Shown here: positions 16,110 through 23,951 of the stretch, one piece after another
Layout: each line of letters starts with the position of its first letter
Numbering within the stretch: the first letter of the stretch is position 1
Virus record (IMG/VR): IMGVR_UViG_3300035034_000127
Location: 1 to 64,000 of that record
Source: a virus
Direction: 5' to 3' (one strand)
Length of the DNA stretch: 64,000 bases
Notes under the pieces: generated by a model
What the model saw: only the letters and a program-made list of their open reading frames with translations
What the model was told of the DNA's origin: nothing
Databases searched by the model: none
Program-made: the position numbers and the translations under genes

Positions 16110-17092
16110 TGTTTTACCTTGGGTATTTTTGAATCTGCAGAACTTACGCAAGTCGGAGTAATACAAGTAGCTGGACTTGTAAATAAGCTAAATCCGTCTT
16201 GGATAGTTCCTAGTGGAACGTCGTGGCAACTATAGGCTCGTTTAACTTCGCCACCGGGCTCGCGTATAATGCAACTTTGAAAACCTGCGTTACAGTTCCA
16301 TCCTTGAAACTTATTAAAACCAAATGCATTAAATCGTTCTGCTTGATCTATATAATAAGTATTGCCTTGTCTATCTTCCAAGCGAACTTGCGGAGCGACC
16401 TCTCCGTGGTACTCTTGAGGGAATCCAATTTGAAGAAGTTGTTTTTGTGCGTCAGTATAGCCCTCTACCACTTCAGTAGCCGTATCGTTGCTCTGTGGCT
16501 TTAGTGTGACGTTTATACCACGTTCCGCAAACCTTGCACATCTCTCATAATACTCGTCAAACAGTTCAGGAACCATTACTTGGTTAATAGTGAGATAAGT
16601 GTTGTTGTCAAGTAGTTGCAAACACTTGTCTCCAAACTCTTGTTCACGAGCAAACTCTGCATGAAAGCTAGCTGTAATACTGCGACGAGCAAGAGGTGCA
16701 GTTACTTCTAGCCATTTGTTCCACCATTTACTACCTGGGCTTAGATTCGTAGTCATATGCAGACTTTGATACTGGGCAAAGTCGTCGTTTACATAGTGCT
16801 CTATTAACTGGCCAAATTTCTTGTACGCTGTTGGCTCACCGCCACTAAACGAGAAATGAAACTCTGTAAATCCGTTGGCTCTAGCTTGACGTTTGATCTC
16901 TGTTATTGTGTTTTTGTATAGTTCTAGCTGACGGTGGTCCGGAACACTTGTTCGCGCATAAGGCCAGCAGTAAGAACAATTATAGTTGCAAAATCTAGCC
17001 AATATCCAAGATACAGCAAACAGTTTGTTATCTAACATTGTTTGCTGTCCGAAACTAGTTATGTCTTCGAACGGAATATCTTGATAGCTCAT
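16106..17092 (-). CDS. Radical SAM protein with SPASM-like C-terminus
   Basis: 328 residues. C35-x3-C39-x2-C42 (CNYNCSYC) and SFSGGEPT mark the core. The C-terminus (GWNCNAGFQSCIIRE, then AYSCHDVPLGTI and CITPTC) closely parallels that of the 11097 gene product, so the two are likely paralogues. The start overlaps the upstream glycosyltransferase gene by 4 bases, linking radical SAM and glycosyl transfer in one transcript. Confidence 0.75.
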   Translation of the reverse strand: MSYQDIPFEDITSFGQQTMLDNKLFAVSWILARFCNYNCSYCWPYARTSVPDHRQLELYKNTITEIKRQARANGFTEFHFSFSGGEPTAYKKFGQLIEHYVNDDFAQYQSLHMTTNLSPGSKWWNKWLEVTAPLARRSITASFHAEFAREQEFGDKCLQLLDNNTYLTINQVMVPELFDEYYERCARFAERGINVTLKPQSNDTATEVVEGYTDAQKQLLQIGFPQEYHGEVAPQVRLEDRQGNTYYIDQAERFNAFGFNKFQGWNCNAGFQSCIIREPGGEVKRAYSCHDVPLGTIQDGFSLFTSPATCITPTCVSSADSKIPKVKQ

Positions 17093-17778
17093 ACGTTGAG
17101 TTTGTTCTCCTCTAAGAATTGTTGGTACAGCCAGTCATAATCGTTTATCTTTCCTAGCTCATTATTAAACTGATAAACAGTGCCGTATTTGCGGCCAGCG
17201 GCGGCTCCTCTAAGAGCATAGTCTCCAAACATTGCTCCTCTGCCACTTGTGCACCAAACATCAAGGCGTTGTTTAGTTTCTTCGTCTATTTGTCCTCTTA
17301 TAGTGTTGCTTGCTAGTTTAGCACACTCTCTAAATGCGCTTCTCCATGTTGCAAACGCATCTGTATTAAAACTGGTTATATTTGATATATCTGGCATTGC
17401 TTTAAAATTGGTTGAAATACTGGTAGTCACGTCATGGCTGTCAAAATCCATATTTAAAGTGAGCCTGCGCGGCAGTAACTTTACGCCTCCGTAGCCGTAT
17501 TCTAATCCGTTAATAGGATTAATGCTGCGCCAAACATGCACTGTGTCTAGGGAATACTCATCTACTTTATATTCAAAAGAAAAATCGTCAGCTAGCTGCG
17601 CGTCAGCATCGACTACCCAAAACATCTTAGTAAAGCACTGTTTAGCTGCTTTGATGTGAGCTTGGTGAATTCCTTTAACTCCGTCTACCCGTTTAGCTGC
17701 CGGGAATCTGCGTTTAAGAGATTCCCAGTTTTCTTCTGCGTTAATTTCATTGTAGCTTATAAAAATTATATCATACAT
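17089..17778 (-). CDS. GT-A type glycosyltransferase-like protein (DxD)
   Basis: 229 residues. The N-terminus (DIIFISYNEINAEENW) and D57-A-D59 (FWVVDADA) fit a nucleotide-sugar transferase with a metal-binding DxD. It is paralogous to the product of 20340-21242, with the same start, the same KRV.GVKG segment and the same GGVKL / GGLKL region. A consensus-like sigma-70 promoter ends 5 bases before the ATG, so the transcript may begin at or within a base or two of the start codon. It heads the five-gene operon down to 13033. Confidence 0.68.
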   Translation of the reverse strand: MYDIIFISYNEINAEENWESLKRRFPAAKRVDGVKGIHQAHIKAAKQCFTKMFWVVDADAQLADDFSFEYKVDEYSLDTVHVWRSINPINGLEYGYGGVKLLPRRLTLNMDFDSHDVTTSISTNFKAMPDISNITSFNTDAFATWRSAFRECAKLASNTIRGQIDEETKQRLDVWCTSGRGAMFGDYALRGAAAGRKYGTVYQFNNELGKINDYDWLYQQFLEENKLNV

Positions 17779-17783
17779 AATAT

Positions 17784-17812
17784 ATTGTACTACTTTTTAT
17801 TAAATATGTCAA
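17784..17812 (-). promoter_or_regulatory. Sigma-70 type promoter TTGACA-17-TACAAT
   Basis: On the minus strand, the -35 TTGACA is at 17807-17812 and the -10 TACAAT at 17784-17789, with a 17-base spacer. The predicted start (near 17777) coincides with the ATG at 17778. It should drive the glycosyltransferase, radical SAM, methyltransferase and two more radical SAM genes. The -35 directly adjoins the stop codon of the upstream dehydrogenase gene. Confidence 0.7.
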
Positions 17813-19030
17813 TTACTTAGTATTACCATAATGAATAACTGTGCTTACACTGGATGTTATTTTACGCCAAGGATCGACTATAATACTAAAAGGAGGTATT
17901 GAACAGTACAGTTCATCTACTGACTGTTTACCTGTATACTCGTAAGTAACCGAAGCAGAGTGTGCCATTAAGAATACGCCTGGTTCTGTAGGTTGATAAT
18001 CATCACCAGTGTACGGATCTATATACGTGGGCAGAAATCCTGCTTTTTCACAATAATATCCAACCAGTAAACTGTAACTTCCGTCAACGTACGGAACCCT
18101 TGGCTTATACGCTTTTCCATGGATGTATATGGGCATATTGTGTTGTTTAGCTTGCTCAACTAATACTTTTGCTAGATTCTCTGCCTGGGTCTCCCTTGAC
18201 TGCATAACGGCACCAAACAGATCGTACCCTAGATCTAGCTTTTCTGCCAAATAGCGTAGAGCAATGTTATCTCTTGGGTGACAACCACCACCGTCGCCCA
18301 TTCCTGCTGTCATGTACTGTTTGCCCATAATGCGCATATCAGACTCAGCTAATGCTTTAGTCACAACATCAACGTCAATATTGCCTTGCTTTTGCGCAAC
18401 GTCTTGTATCATATTCACTAACCCAATCTTAGTTGATATAAAGGTATTGTAAAACACTTTGATGCACTCGCACTCGTCCCAAGTACCGACAACATAACGA
18501 GGATCGTTCTTCATGATAGTTTTATAGAACTCTATTAGTTCGTTAGCATCACCTGTCTCGTTGCCGTCACAAGTACCTATCATTACCATCTCTGGATTTA
18601 CCATATCCCACTTAACGCTGCCCATAGCAATAAGATACGGGTTGTAAACAAATCTAGTGTTGTCTACTAACTCAACAAACTCTCTTCTTGTAGTGCCCGG
18701 AAGAACAGTTGATACGAGAACTAGTAATTGGTTCTCATTCATATACTGGTTTGCTTCTGCTAACACAACTTTGACTATATCATAAGAAAAGTCTTTTGGC
18801 GTTAAATGCGCAGTCGGAATACTGCCGTCGTAGTCTGGGTCGTGTGGTGTCGGCACTGCCACAAATACAATATCTGTGTCCTCTACACATTCTTTAATCG
18901 AGTCTACTATATAAACTGTGTCGCTTGCGCAATGCGCAACGTCATATCCTTTAACACAGTGTCCGTTGCTTGACATTACTTCAGCGCAGGGCATGCCTAA
19001 TTTACCTGTACCTATAAATCCTATGTTCAT
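17813..19030 (-). CDS. UDP-glucose/GDP-mannose 6-dehydrogenase family protein
   Basis: 405 residues. The N-terminal Rossmann motif is GFIGTGKLGMP (residues 4-14). The catalytic set of UDP-glucose dehydrogenases is intact: K191 and N195 (IKVFYNTF), C250 and D254 (GGGCHPRD). A substrate-binding C-terminal domain follows (YKPRVPYVDGS). The expected reaction is two-step oxidation of a UDP-hexose to a uronic acid, making a sugar donor for the neighbouring glycosyltransferases. Length is normal for the family. AGGAG precedes the start. The exact sugar (glucose, N-acetylhexosamine or mannose) cannot be decided. Confidence 0.82.
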   Translation of the reverse strand: MNIGFIGTGKLGMPCAEVMSSNGHCVKGYDVAHCASDTVYIVDSIKECVEDTDIVFVAVPTPHDPDYDGSIPTAHLTPKDFSYDIVKVVLAEANQYMNENQLLVLVSTVLPGTTRREFVELVDNTRFVYNPYLIAMGSVKWDMVNPEMVMIGTCDGNETGDANELIEFYKTIMKNDPRYVVGTWDECECIKVFYNTFISTKIGLVNMIQDVAQKQGNIDVDVVTKALAESDMRIMGKQYMTAGMGDGGGCHPRDNIALRYLAEKLDLGYDLFGAVMQSRETQAENLAKVLVEQAKQHNMPIYIHGKAYKPRVPYVDGSYSLLVGYYCEKAGFLPTYIDPYTGDDYQPTEPGVFLMAHSASVTYEYTGKQSVDELYCSIPPFSIIVDPWRKITSSVSTVIHYGNTK

Positions 19031-19051
19031 CGTAGCTCCTGTTAGTTAATT

Positions 19052-19059
19052 TATTTACT
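19052..19059 (-). promoter_or_regulatory. Late-promoter-like element AGTAAATA
   Basis: On the minus strand, 21 bases ahead of the dehydrogenase start, with the predicted RNA start near 19046. It differs from TATAAATA at the first two bases. There is no SD-sequestering hairpin here. Confidence 0.3.
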
Positions 19060-20343
19060 CTACCCGTTGCAATGTTTCATTAATATCGGCACTAGCTGTG
19101 ATTCGGTACACCTTGCGGGAGAGTTTTTAACCAAATACGCATTGTGTAATAGATCTTCTGTCATATCATACAGCATATTAGCCCATTGCTCTGCCGGTAT
19201 TGCTTGAAGCCTATCAAATTCTGCTAACACCATCCTTAGGCGTTTAACATCATCTGGCTCACTATCATAGCTGTGATCAATGTAAGTGTCAAAAGTATTG
19301 TAGCCAAACTCTTTTAGAAATTTAATATTATTCATGGGACCGCACTGAATAAAAGGCTGTAGCATAGCACACGATTTTAATGTCTTTTCTGTTAAGAACG
19401 GATACGGTGCATTAGGTGAGTGTGTTTCTGTTACTAACTGGAAGCTAGAATTAAGTCCGTGTATCCATCCAGTAGTAGGAGCTAGATTTACTTGAAGATC
19501 AGCTTCTTTTTCTTTGATACTAGGGTATATATCTCCTGCTGTTTCTAGTATCTTAAACTGATTTTCGTACTCAGGAAAATAGCTTCTCCAATTAAACCAC
19601 CGAGACTCTTTTGGAATTTTAGAAAACGTCCCTAAGCTAAACAACGTCTGGTCTTCGTACTTCTTGTTCATTATGTGCGCTACTATCACAGTACGATGTT
19701 GACGAGGTAGTCTGTTATAGCATAAAGATTTATATGGCATTATCGACTTACGTAATATCAACGACAACTTTTCTTGAATGTATTCGTTATGATTGTCTAA
19801 GTTAACAAAGTCAAAAAGATCATACCCAGTAACAACATTGTATCTTTTATTTGTTAATGCATCGTCTGATAACAATCTTCCTGTACTTCCAAACGACGAT
19901 GACCCTGTAAGTAAAGTGACATTATCTGGGGTTGTATTAAGAGTTTGCAATAACTTTGCTGTATCAGTCCCCCATTGTTCATTAAGTTGCTCACATTCGG
20001 TAGAAAAGTCAATTATCCAATGCACTCGTCCTTTTCTATTATCTTTCTTAACACGCAGTGGCATTGGATATCTAGATAGTTTTAGACGACTATCTCTGTG
20101 AAATGCAAACATTGGGTTGTAAGCCTTATCAAGTATATCTCTGTACACACTTATATAAATTATGTATTTTTCTCCAGGTACAATTTCATCTAGGGTCTTG
20201 TGATCGCACAGGCCAAATTTATCATAAAGAGCATTCCATCTGTTCATATCAAAACTGTGCGACCAGTTGGAATGCTTGTGAGGCAATCCTGCCAGTAACT
20301 TGTGTTTGTGCTTTGTTACTAGTATATTAATTCTTTTATTCAT
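19060..20343 (-). CDS. GT-B-like glycosyltransferase, tentative
   Basis: 427 residues. The segment ETHSPNAPYPFLTEKTLKS, followed by CAMLQPFIQCGPMNNIKFLKEFG, resembles the nucleotide-sugar-binding end of GT-B enzymes (fucosyltransferase/exostosin-like), where a Glu-Lys pair (TEK) contacts the donor. The N-terminal half contains WIIDFSTEC and VTLLTGSSS, plausible Rossmann strands. No signal peptide or membrane segment is seen. It is in an operon with DxD transferases and overlaps its upstream neighbour by 4 bases. The assignment rests mainly on the one motif and on context. Confidence 0.5.
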   Translation of the reverse strand: MNKRINILVTKHKHKLLAGLPHKHSNWSHSFDMNRWNALYDKFGLCDHKTLDEIVPGEKYIIYISVYRDILDKAYNPMFAFHRDSRLKLSRYPMPLRVKKDNRKGRVHWIIDFSTECEQLNEQWGTDTAKLLQTLNTTPDNVTLLTGSSSFGSTGRLLSDDALTNKRYNVVTGYDLFDFVNLDNHNEYIQEKLSLILRKSIMPYKSLCYNRLPRQHRTVIVAHIMNKKYEDQTLFSLGTFSKIPKESRWFNWRSYFPEYENQFKILETAGDIYPSIKEKEADLQVNLAPTTGWIHGLNSSFQLVTETHSPNAPYPFLTEKTLKSCAMLQPFIQCGPMNNIKFLKEFGYNTFDTYIDHSYDSEPDDVKRLRMVLAEFDRLQAIPAEQWANMLYDMTEDLLHNAYLVKNSPARCTESQLVPILMKHCNG

Positions 20344-21242
20344 ACGCTCCTTCTAATAATTCGCGGAGTGTTCTCGTAAACTTGCTTAAAGAATGCCGAA
20401 CCCATTGAGTCAAGGGCTGCAATTTCGAGACCTGCGTTGACACGTAATACCGTGCCAAGTTCTTGCATTTTTTCATCAACGCAGGTCTCGGTCATGCCTT
20501 TGTACTTTTCGTTCCATAAACTTGTCAGGTACTCAAAATCTCTCACCTGATTGTGATCCCAGTCAGTGCAAGCTGTTAGGTAACATCCCTCGCGGGCCCC
20601 TAACATACTCCAGAGCCCGTTTTTTACATCTGCTCCCACATTACACCAAATTAATAATCGTTGATAGTTCTGCCACCACACGTCTTTAATGTTATTAGCC
20701 TTTACTCCTTGATCAAGACTCATTTTTACACCTTCACGAAATCCAGCGCGCCAGGCCTGGAAAGGACTAGAACAAATGAAGCTAGTACTGTAGTTTTCAT
20801 TAAACTGGTAATATCTATGATCAAAACAAAAATCAACTGCGCCGTCGGCGTCATCTACTTCTGCTGCTTCGTGCGTCCTCATGTTTTCAACAAACTTCTT
20901 GGTCCACAATTTGAGACCGCCGTTGCCGTACATTAATCCATTGACTGAAATCTTGCCGCACCAACTAAACACGTGATCTTGGGTCAGTTCTAACTTGTCT
21001 AAATCTATTTGCACTTGAAGGAACGCTGGGTCAACAATGTTGTCAGCGTCTACAGTAACAAAATACTCAGTCTCTGACAGTGCTGCACACGCTTTATGGG
21101 CTGCGTCACTGCCTTTAACACCGTGTACGCGCTTGGACCACGGTACCTTAGAACACAGGTCTGCGTAATTCTTCTCTGCGTTTGGCTCGTCGTAAGAGAG
21201 GAAGATTATATCACACTCTACTACGTTAATCACGCTTGACAT
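20340..21242 (-). CDS. GT-A type glycosyltransferase-like protein (DxD)
   Basis: 300 residues. The N-terminus (CDIIFLSYDEPNAEKNY) and D65-A-D67 (FVTVDADNIV) match the 17089-17778 protein; this copy is about 70 residues longer at the C-terminus. A second conserved stretch is MYGNGGLKLWTKKF. The pair looks like an old duplication with the dehydrogenase and GT-B-like genes between them. It starts within the stop codon of the upstream gene (TAATG). Confidence 0.65.
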   Translation of the reverse strand: MSSVINVVECDIIFLSYDEPNAEKNYADLCSKVPWSKRVHGVKGSDAAHKACAALSETEYFVTVDADNIVDPAFLQVQIDLDKLELTQDHVFSWCGKISVNGLMYGNGGLKLWTKKFVENMRTHEAAEVDDADGAVDFCFDHRYYQFNENYSTSFICSSPFQAWRAGFREGVKMSLDQGVKANNIKDVWWQNYQRLLIWCNVGADVKNGLWSMLGAREGCYLTACTDWDHNQVRDFEYLTSLWNEKYKGMTETCVDEKMQELGTVLRVNAGLEIAALDSMGSAFFKQVYENTPRIIRRSV

Positions 21243-21856
21243 TAAATTTCCTCTATTGAATATGTTTCAAAAAACTTAGTTGTATATATGCTGATGTTTT
21301 TTAACTTGGTATTATAACGAAATAGCGCAGTTAGGTCTAGGTAGTCGTTGGTCAAAAGGTCTTGTAGGTTAACTGAAAAGTGTTCATGCAGAATATTAGG
21401 ATCGTTATTTGCAGTTATACTAAAGTTCAAACTCAGTTTGGCACATTGATGCAGTAAGACTTTATCTAATCGTAGACTGTTGCTAGCTGATAATCTTAGA
21501 ATGTTGTTGTTTATGTCCTTAACGAATTTTATATCAGCAGGTTTGTTAGTAATTGGAATTTGATACAATTGCTGTCTGATGTCTGCTGATTGATGTTTAC
21601 GTACTACTTCGTTAAGAGCTATTCGTTTTAACGTGGCGTTGAATGCTACAAAAAACTCACTAAATTGTCTTTTTCCTAGCTTTAGCTCTTTTACTTCGCT
21701 GTAATCGACTTCCAGTACCTCGTAGTCTTCTACTTTAGATTGCCTATTAGCAATCTTAACAATTTCCCCTGTCTCTTGTACATAGTGAACGTAACCTTTT
21801 ATATTATTTGAAGTTTCTACTGTCATTTGATTAACTAGGTCTGTAAAATTAGACAT
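21242..21856 (-). CDS. Phage protein of unknown function
   Basis: 204 residues, soluble. The N-terminal part has short beta elements (GYVHYVQETGEIVKIAN, then EDYEVLEVDYSEVKEL). The rest (HFSVNLQDLLTNDYLDL, LKNISIYTTKFFETYS) also looks beta-rich, as in minor virion or assembly proteins. No catalytic motif is seen. It is tightly coupled to glycosyltransferase genes on both sides (1- and 8-base overlaps), so it may be a partner or acceptor of glycosylation, which is speculation. Confidence 0.6.
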   Translation of the reverse strand: MSNFTDLVNQMTVETSNNIKGYVHYVQETGEIVKIANRQSKVEDYEVLEVDYSEVKELKLGKRQFSEFFVAFNATLKRIALNEVVRKHQSADIRQQLYQIPITNKPADIKFVKDINNNILRLSASNSLRLDKVLLHQCAKLSLNFSITANNDPNILHEHFSVNLQDLLTNDYLDLTALFRYNTKLKNISIYTTKFFETYSIEEI

Positions 21857-22700
21857 TTAGGTATCTCCTATACGTGTCAAGTACTGAGTTTTCTTTCACA
21901 AAGCTGTTTTCAGTATAGTGAAATATGCCTGTCTGCAAGTAGTTTCCTATCTTTAGCTCACAGTTATCGTTAATATAAGTTCCTACAGATTCCTGCCAGC
22001 TTGTCTGTACACTTTTCCAGTCCTGTGCGTGGGGTTTCATGTGAGTGAAACATGGGAACTTAGCAACCTTATTAGTAATATTACTTTCGCAGGCAAGTAT
22101 CTTTGTAACAATTGCTGCACATACGTCTACGCTGTAATGCTGTGGACTACTACTGTCCTTGTTTGCATATAATTCATAAAACTTCTCCCAATTGTATGTT
22201 ACAAATTCCAACCATCTATAAAACTCATGAGCAAAGTCACATTTCTTAAAATAATGAAACCCACTATATATATTTGGCAAATCGTTAATTACAAAAGTTT
22301 TTCTATAAACACTGCTGGTTACTAATTCGTTTCTGTACGTATGAACCGCACTAGTAAAGTACAGATCGTAGTTGTTAAGAAAAGTTACCCAGTTAGATAT
22401 ATCCTGTAGTACCAACATATCTGTATCCATTACAATAGTTCTTTCGTAAGGTGTAGAGTGATATATCTTCCAGCGGTTTTCTACCTTCCATTCTTTATTA
22501 GCAGCATGGTCGCCAAACGGAATAGGTATTATTTTATCAAACAGTGGTTGATACTCCTGCGGCACTGTGTCGTTAGTAACCAAGCTTACAGGGAGAGAAG
22601 GATTTGTCACGCTAACGCTCATTGCCAAAAGACAAGCTTGCTGTACGTAATCGTCATTGGCGTTATTTTGAGCAAGTACTACTATTCCGGTATTATCCAT
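21849..22700 (-). CDS. GT8-like glycosyltransferase (DxD)
   Basis: 283 residues. The N-terminus GIVVLAQNNANDDYVQQA is the donor-binding strand-loop. D92-T-D94 (TIVMDTDMLVL) is the metal-binding DxD of GT8-type enzymes. IYSGFHYFKK resembles the region that follows in such enzymes, and FPCFTHMKPHAQDW supplies the late conserved His. Same length and pattern as the next gene (22693-23544), so they are tandem duplicates. They overlap by 8 bases. Confidence 0.66.
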   Translation of the reverse strand: MDNTGIVVLAQNNANDDYVQQACLLAMSVSVTNPSLPVSLVTNDTVPQEYQPLFDKIIPIPFGDHAANKEWKVENRWKIYHSTPYERTIVMDTDMLVLQDISNWVTFLNNYDLYFTSAVHTYRNELVTSSVYRKTFVINDLPNIYSGFHYFKKCDFAHEFYRWLEFVTYNWEKFYELYANKDSSSPQHYSVDVCAAIVTKILACESNITNKVAKFPCFTHMKPHAQDWKSVQTSWQESVGTYINDNCELKIGNYLQTGIFHYTENSFVKENSVLDTYRRYLNV

Positions 22701-23544
22701 TTGTTACCTTGTCTATTGCTCTATTCAAACTGAGCTTGTTCATTACATGGACAGTTTGTCCTTGTGTTTTTATTGGGGTATATTCTCCAAGTCGATGTTT
22801 CTTTTCAACAAGAAACATCATCTCGTCGTCTTGTAGTCGCCAAAGAATGTCTTTATCTGTGACATAAAGTATTTTTCCCGGCATACTCGCAGTAAAATTA
22901 CCCTTCTGAAAGCCGTTCATAATGTGTATAGCGATACTAAAAGCAAAGTCATTTCTGAACATAGTAGTTGAGAGTTGGTAAACTTTAACATAGTGTGTCC
23001 AATTATCTTGAACATGCTTTACTAGATCAAAGAAAGTACTGTTGATCTCATTTTTTCTAAAGAAAATACATGTAGCCCAGTAAAACTCTACGCCGCAATC
23101 GCTTATATATTCAAATTCCGACACATCTCGGACGTTTCCTAGGTCGTGTGATTCTTTATATATTAAAAAGTCACGAGACGACGTAAAACAATTTTTGTAT
23201 ATGTCATTACAAATAACAATATCGGTGTCTAACAACAAAGTTTCTGAGTAAGGACTTAGGGCATAAGCATCTGACCGCCGTCTATTGTTGAAGCTGGCAG
23301 AAGCATGAGCCATTGCTCCGTCAAAGTAAAGTCTACTATTTTCATCACTGTATTTTTCTAGTGAAATTACGTGATCAAAGGTATCAGGAAAGTTATCGTT
23401 GAGATAGCGGGGGCTGTCTGTTACAATACTTGTAGGAAGATCTAAATAATATTTTACTCTGTCTGCCAAGAAAGCAGCCTGCTTGACATAGTCAATGTGA
23501 CCGTTGTTTCTAGCAAAGACCAAGACACCTCTAGTCTTTGTCAT
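22693..23544 (-). CDS. GT8-like glycosyltransferase (DxD), paralogue
   Basis: 283 residues. N-terminus GVLVFARNNGHIDYVKQA and D106-T-D108 (TLLLDTDIVI) parallel the preceding entry. WATCIFFRKN takes the place of its IYSGFHYFKK. The two presumably use related donors but different acceptors. It overlaps the upstream small gene by 14 bases. Confidence 0.65.
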   Translation of the reverse strand: MTKTRGVLVFARNNGHIDYVKQAAFLADRVKYYLDLPTSIVTDSPRYLNDNFPDTFDHVISLEKYSDENSRLYFDGAMAHASASFNNRRRSDAYALSPYSETLLLDTDIVICNDIYKNCFTSSRDFLIYKESHDLGNVRDVSEFEYISDCGVEFYWATCIFFRKNEINSTFFDLVKHVQDNWTHYVKVYQLSTTMFRNDFAFSIAIHIMNGFQKGNFTASMPGKILYVTDKDILWRLQDDEMMFLVEKKHRLGEYTPIKTQGQTVHVMNKLSLNRAIDKVTNG

Positions 23545-23887
23545 AATTGACCAACTTTGCTGGACTTCGGTTTTTCTTTAGCTGCTCGTATTGTGTGTGA
23601 TAACTGTTTGATGCACTAAAGTATACATCGAGAATACTGTCGTAGAAATCAGTAAGATCGTCTATTGATGCAGGTGTGTCGTTGTCGTCTACAAGTACGA
23701 CCGTATCATTGCCTTTATCTACTAACATATTTACAAATGTTATTAGCTCACTGGAAACAGTAAACTGACTTCCTTTATAAAAGTAGAGTAACTCTTCGTG
23801 ATAGTTTTCTTTAAGTAGTCTTTTCTGGTTGGTTAACGTAACCATGTAATTAGAAAAGTCTAGTGCTTTTTCTAGTCGCTCGTCCAT
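23531..23887 (-). CDS. Small conserved-type phage protein, unknown function
   Basis: 118 residues from the ATG at 23887. A TTG one codon upstream is possible but sits only 3 bases from AGGAG, whereas the ATG has 6. The N-terminal half is helical (LEKALDFSNYMVTLTNQKR); the C-terminus ends in a Lys/Arg-containing tail (KKNRSPAKLVNYDKD). It is the first gene after a consensus sigma-70 promoter and thus leads the glycosyltransferase operon. I do not recognise the fold. Confidence 0.65.
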   Translation of the reverse strand: MDERLEKALDFSNYMVTLTNQKRLLKENYHEELLYFYKGSQFTVSSELITFVNMLVDKGNDTVVLVDDNDTPASIDDLTDFYDSILDVYFSASNSYHTQYEQLKKNRSPAKLVNYDKD

Positions 23888-23910
23888 CAAAATCTCCTAT
23901 ATGTTACACA

Positions 23911-23939
23911 ATTATATAGTAGTTTAACATTCTTGTCAA
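23911..23939 (-). promoter_or_regulatory. Consensus sigma-70 promoter TTGACA-17-TATAAT
   Basis: On the minus strand, TTGACA (23934-23939) and TATAAT (23911-23916) are both perfect matches with a 17-base spacer. The predicted start is near 23904, followed by AGGAG (23894-23898) and the ATG at 23887. It should give host-polymerase (early) expression of the glycosyltransferase/dehydrogenase operon, in contrast to the late structural genes next to it. Confidence 0.8.
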
Positions 23940-23951
23940 GGAGAGTTTTGG

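Noticed and set aside
16110-16166. Upstream extension of the methyltransferase gene
   Set aside because: It lies within the radical SAM gene; the ATG at 16109 forms an ATGA overlap typical of this region.
3952-17092. A ribosomally made peptide precursor for the radical SAM enzymes
   Set aside because: All gaps in the island are under 70 bases and no short Cys- or core-peptide-like frame with a ribosome binding site was seen.
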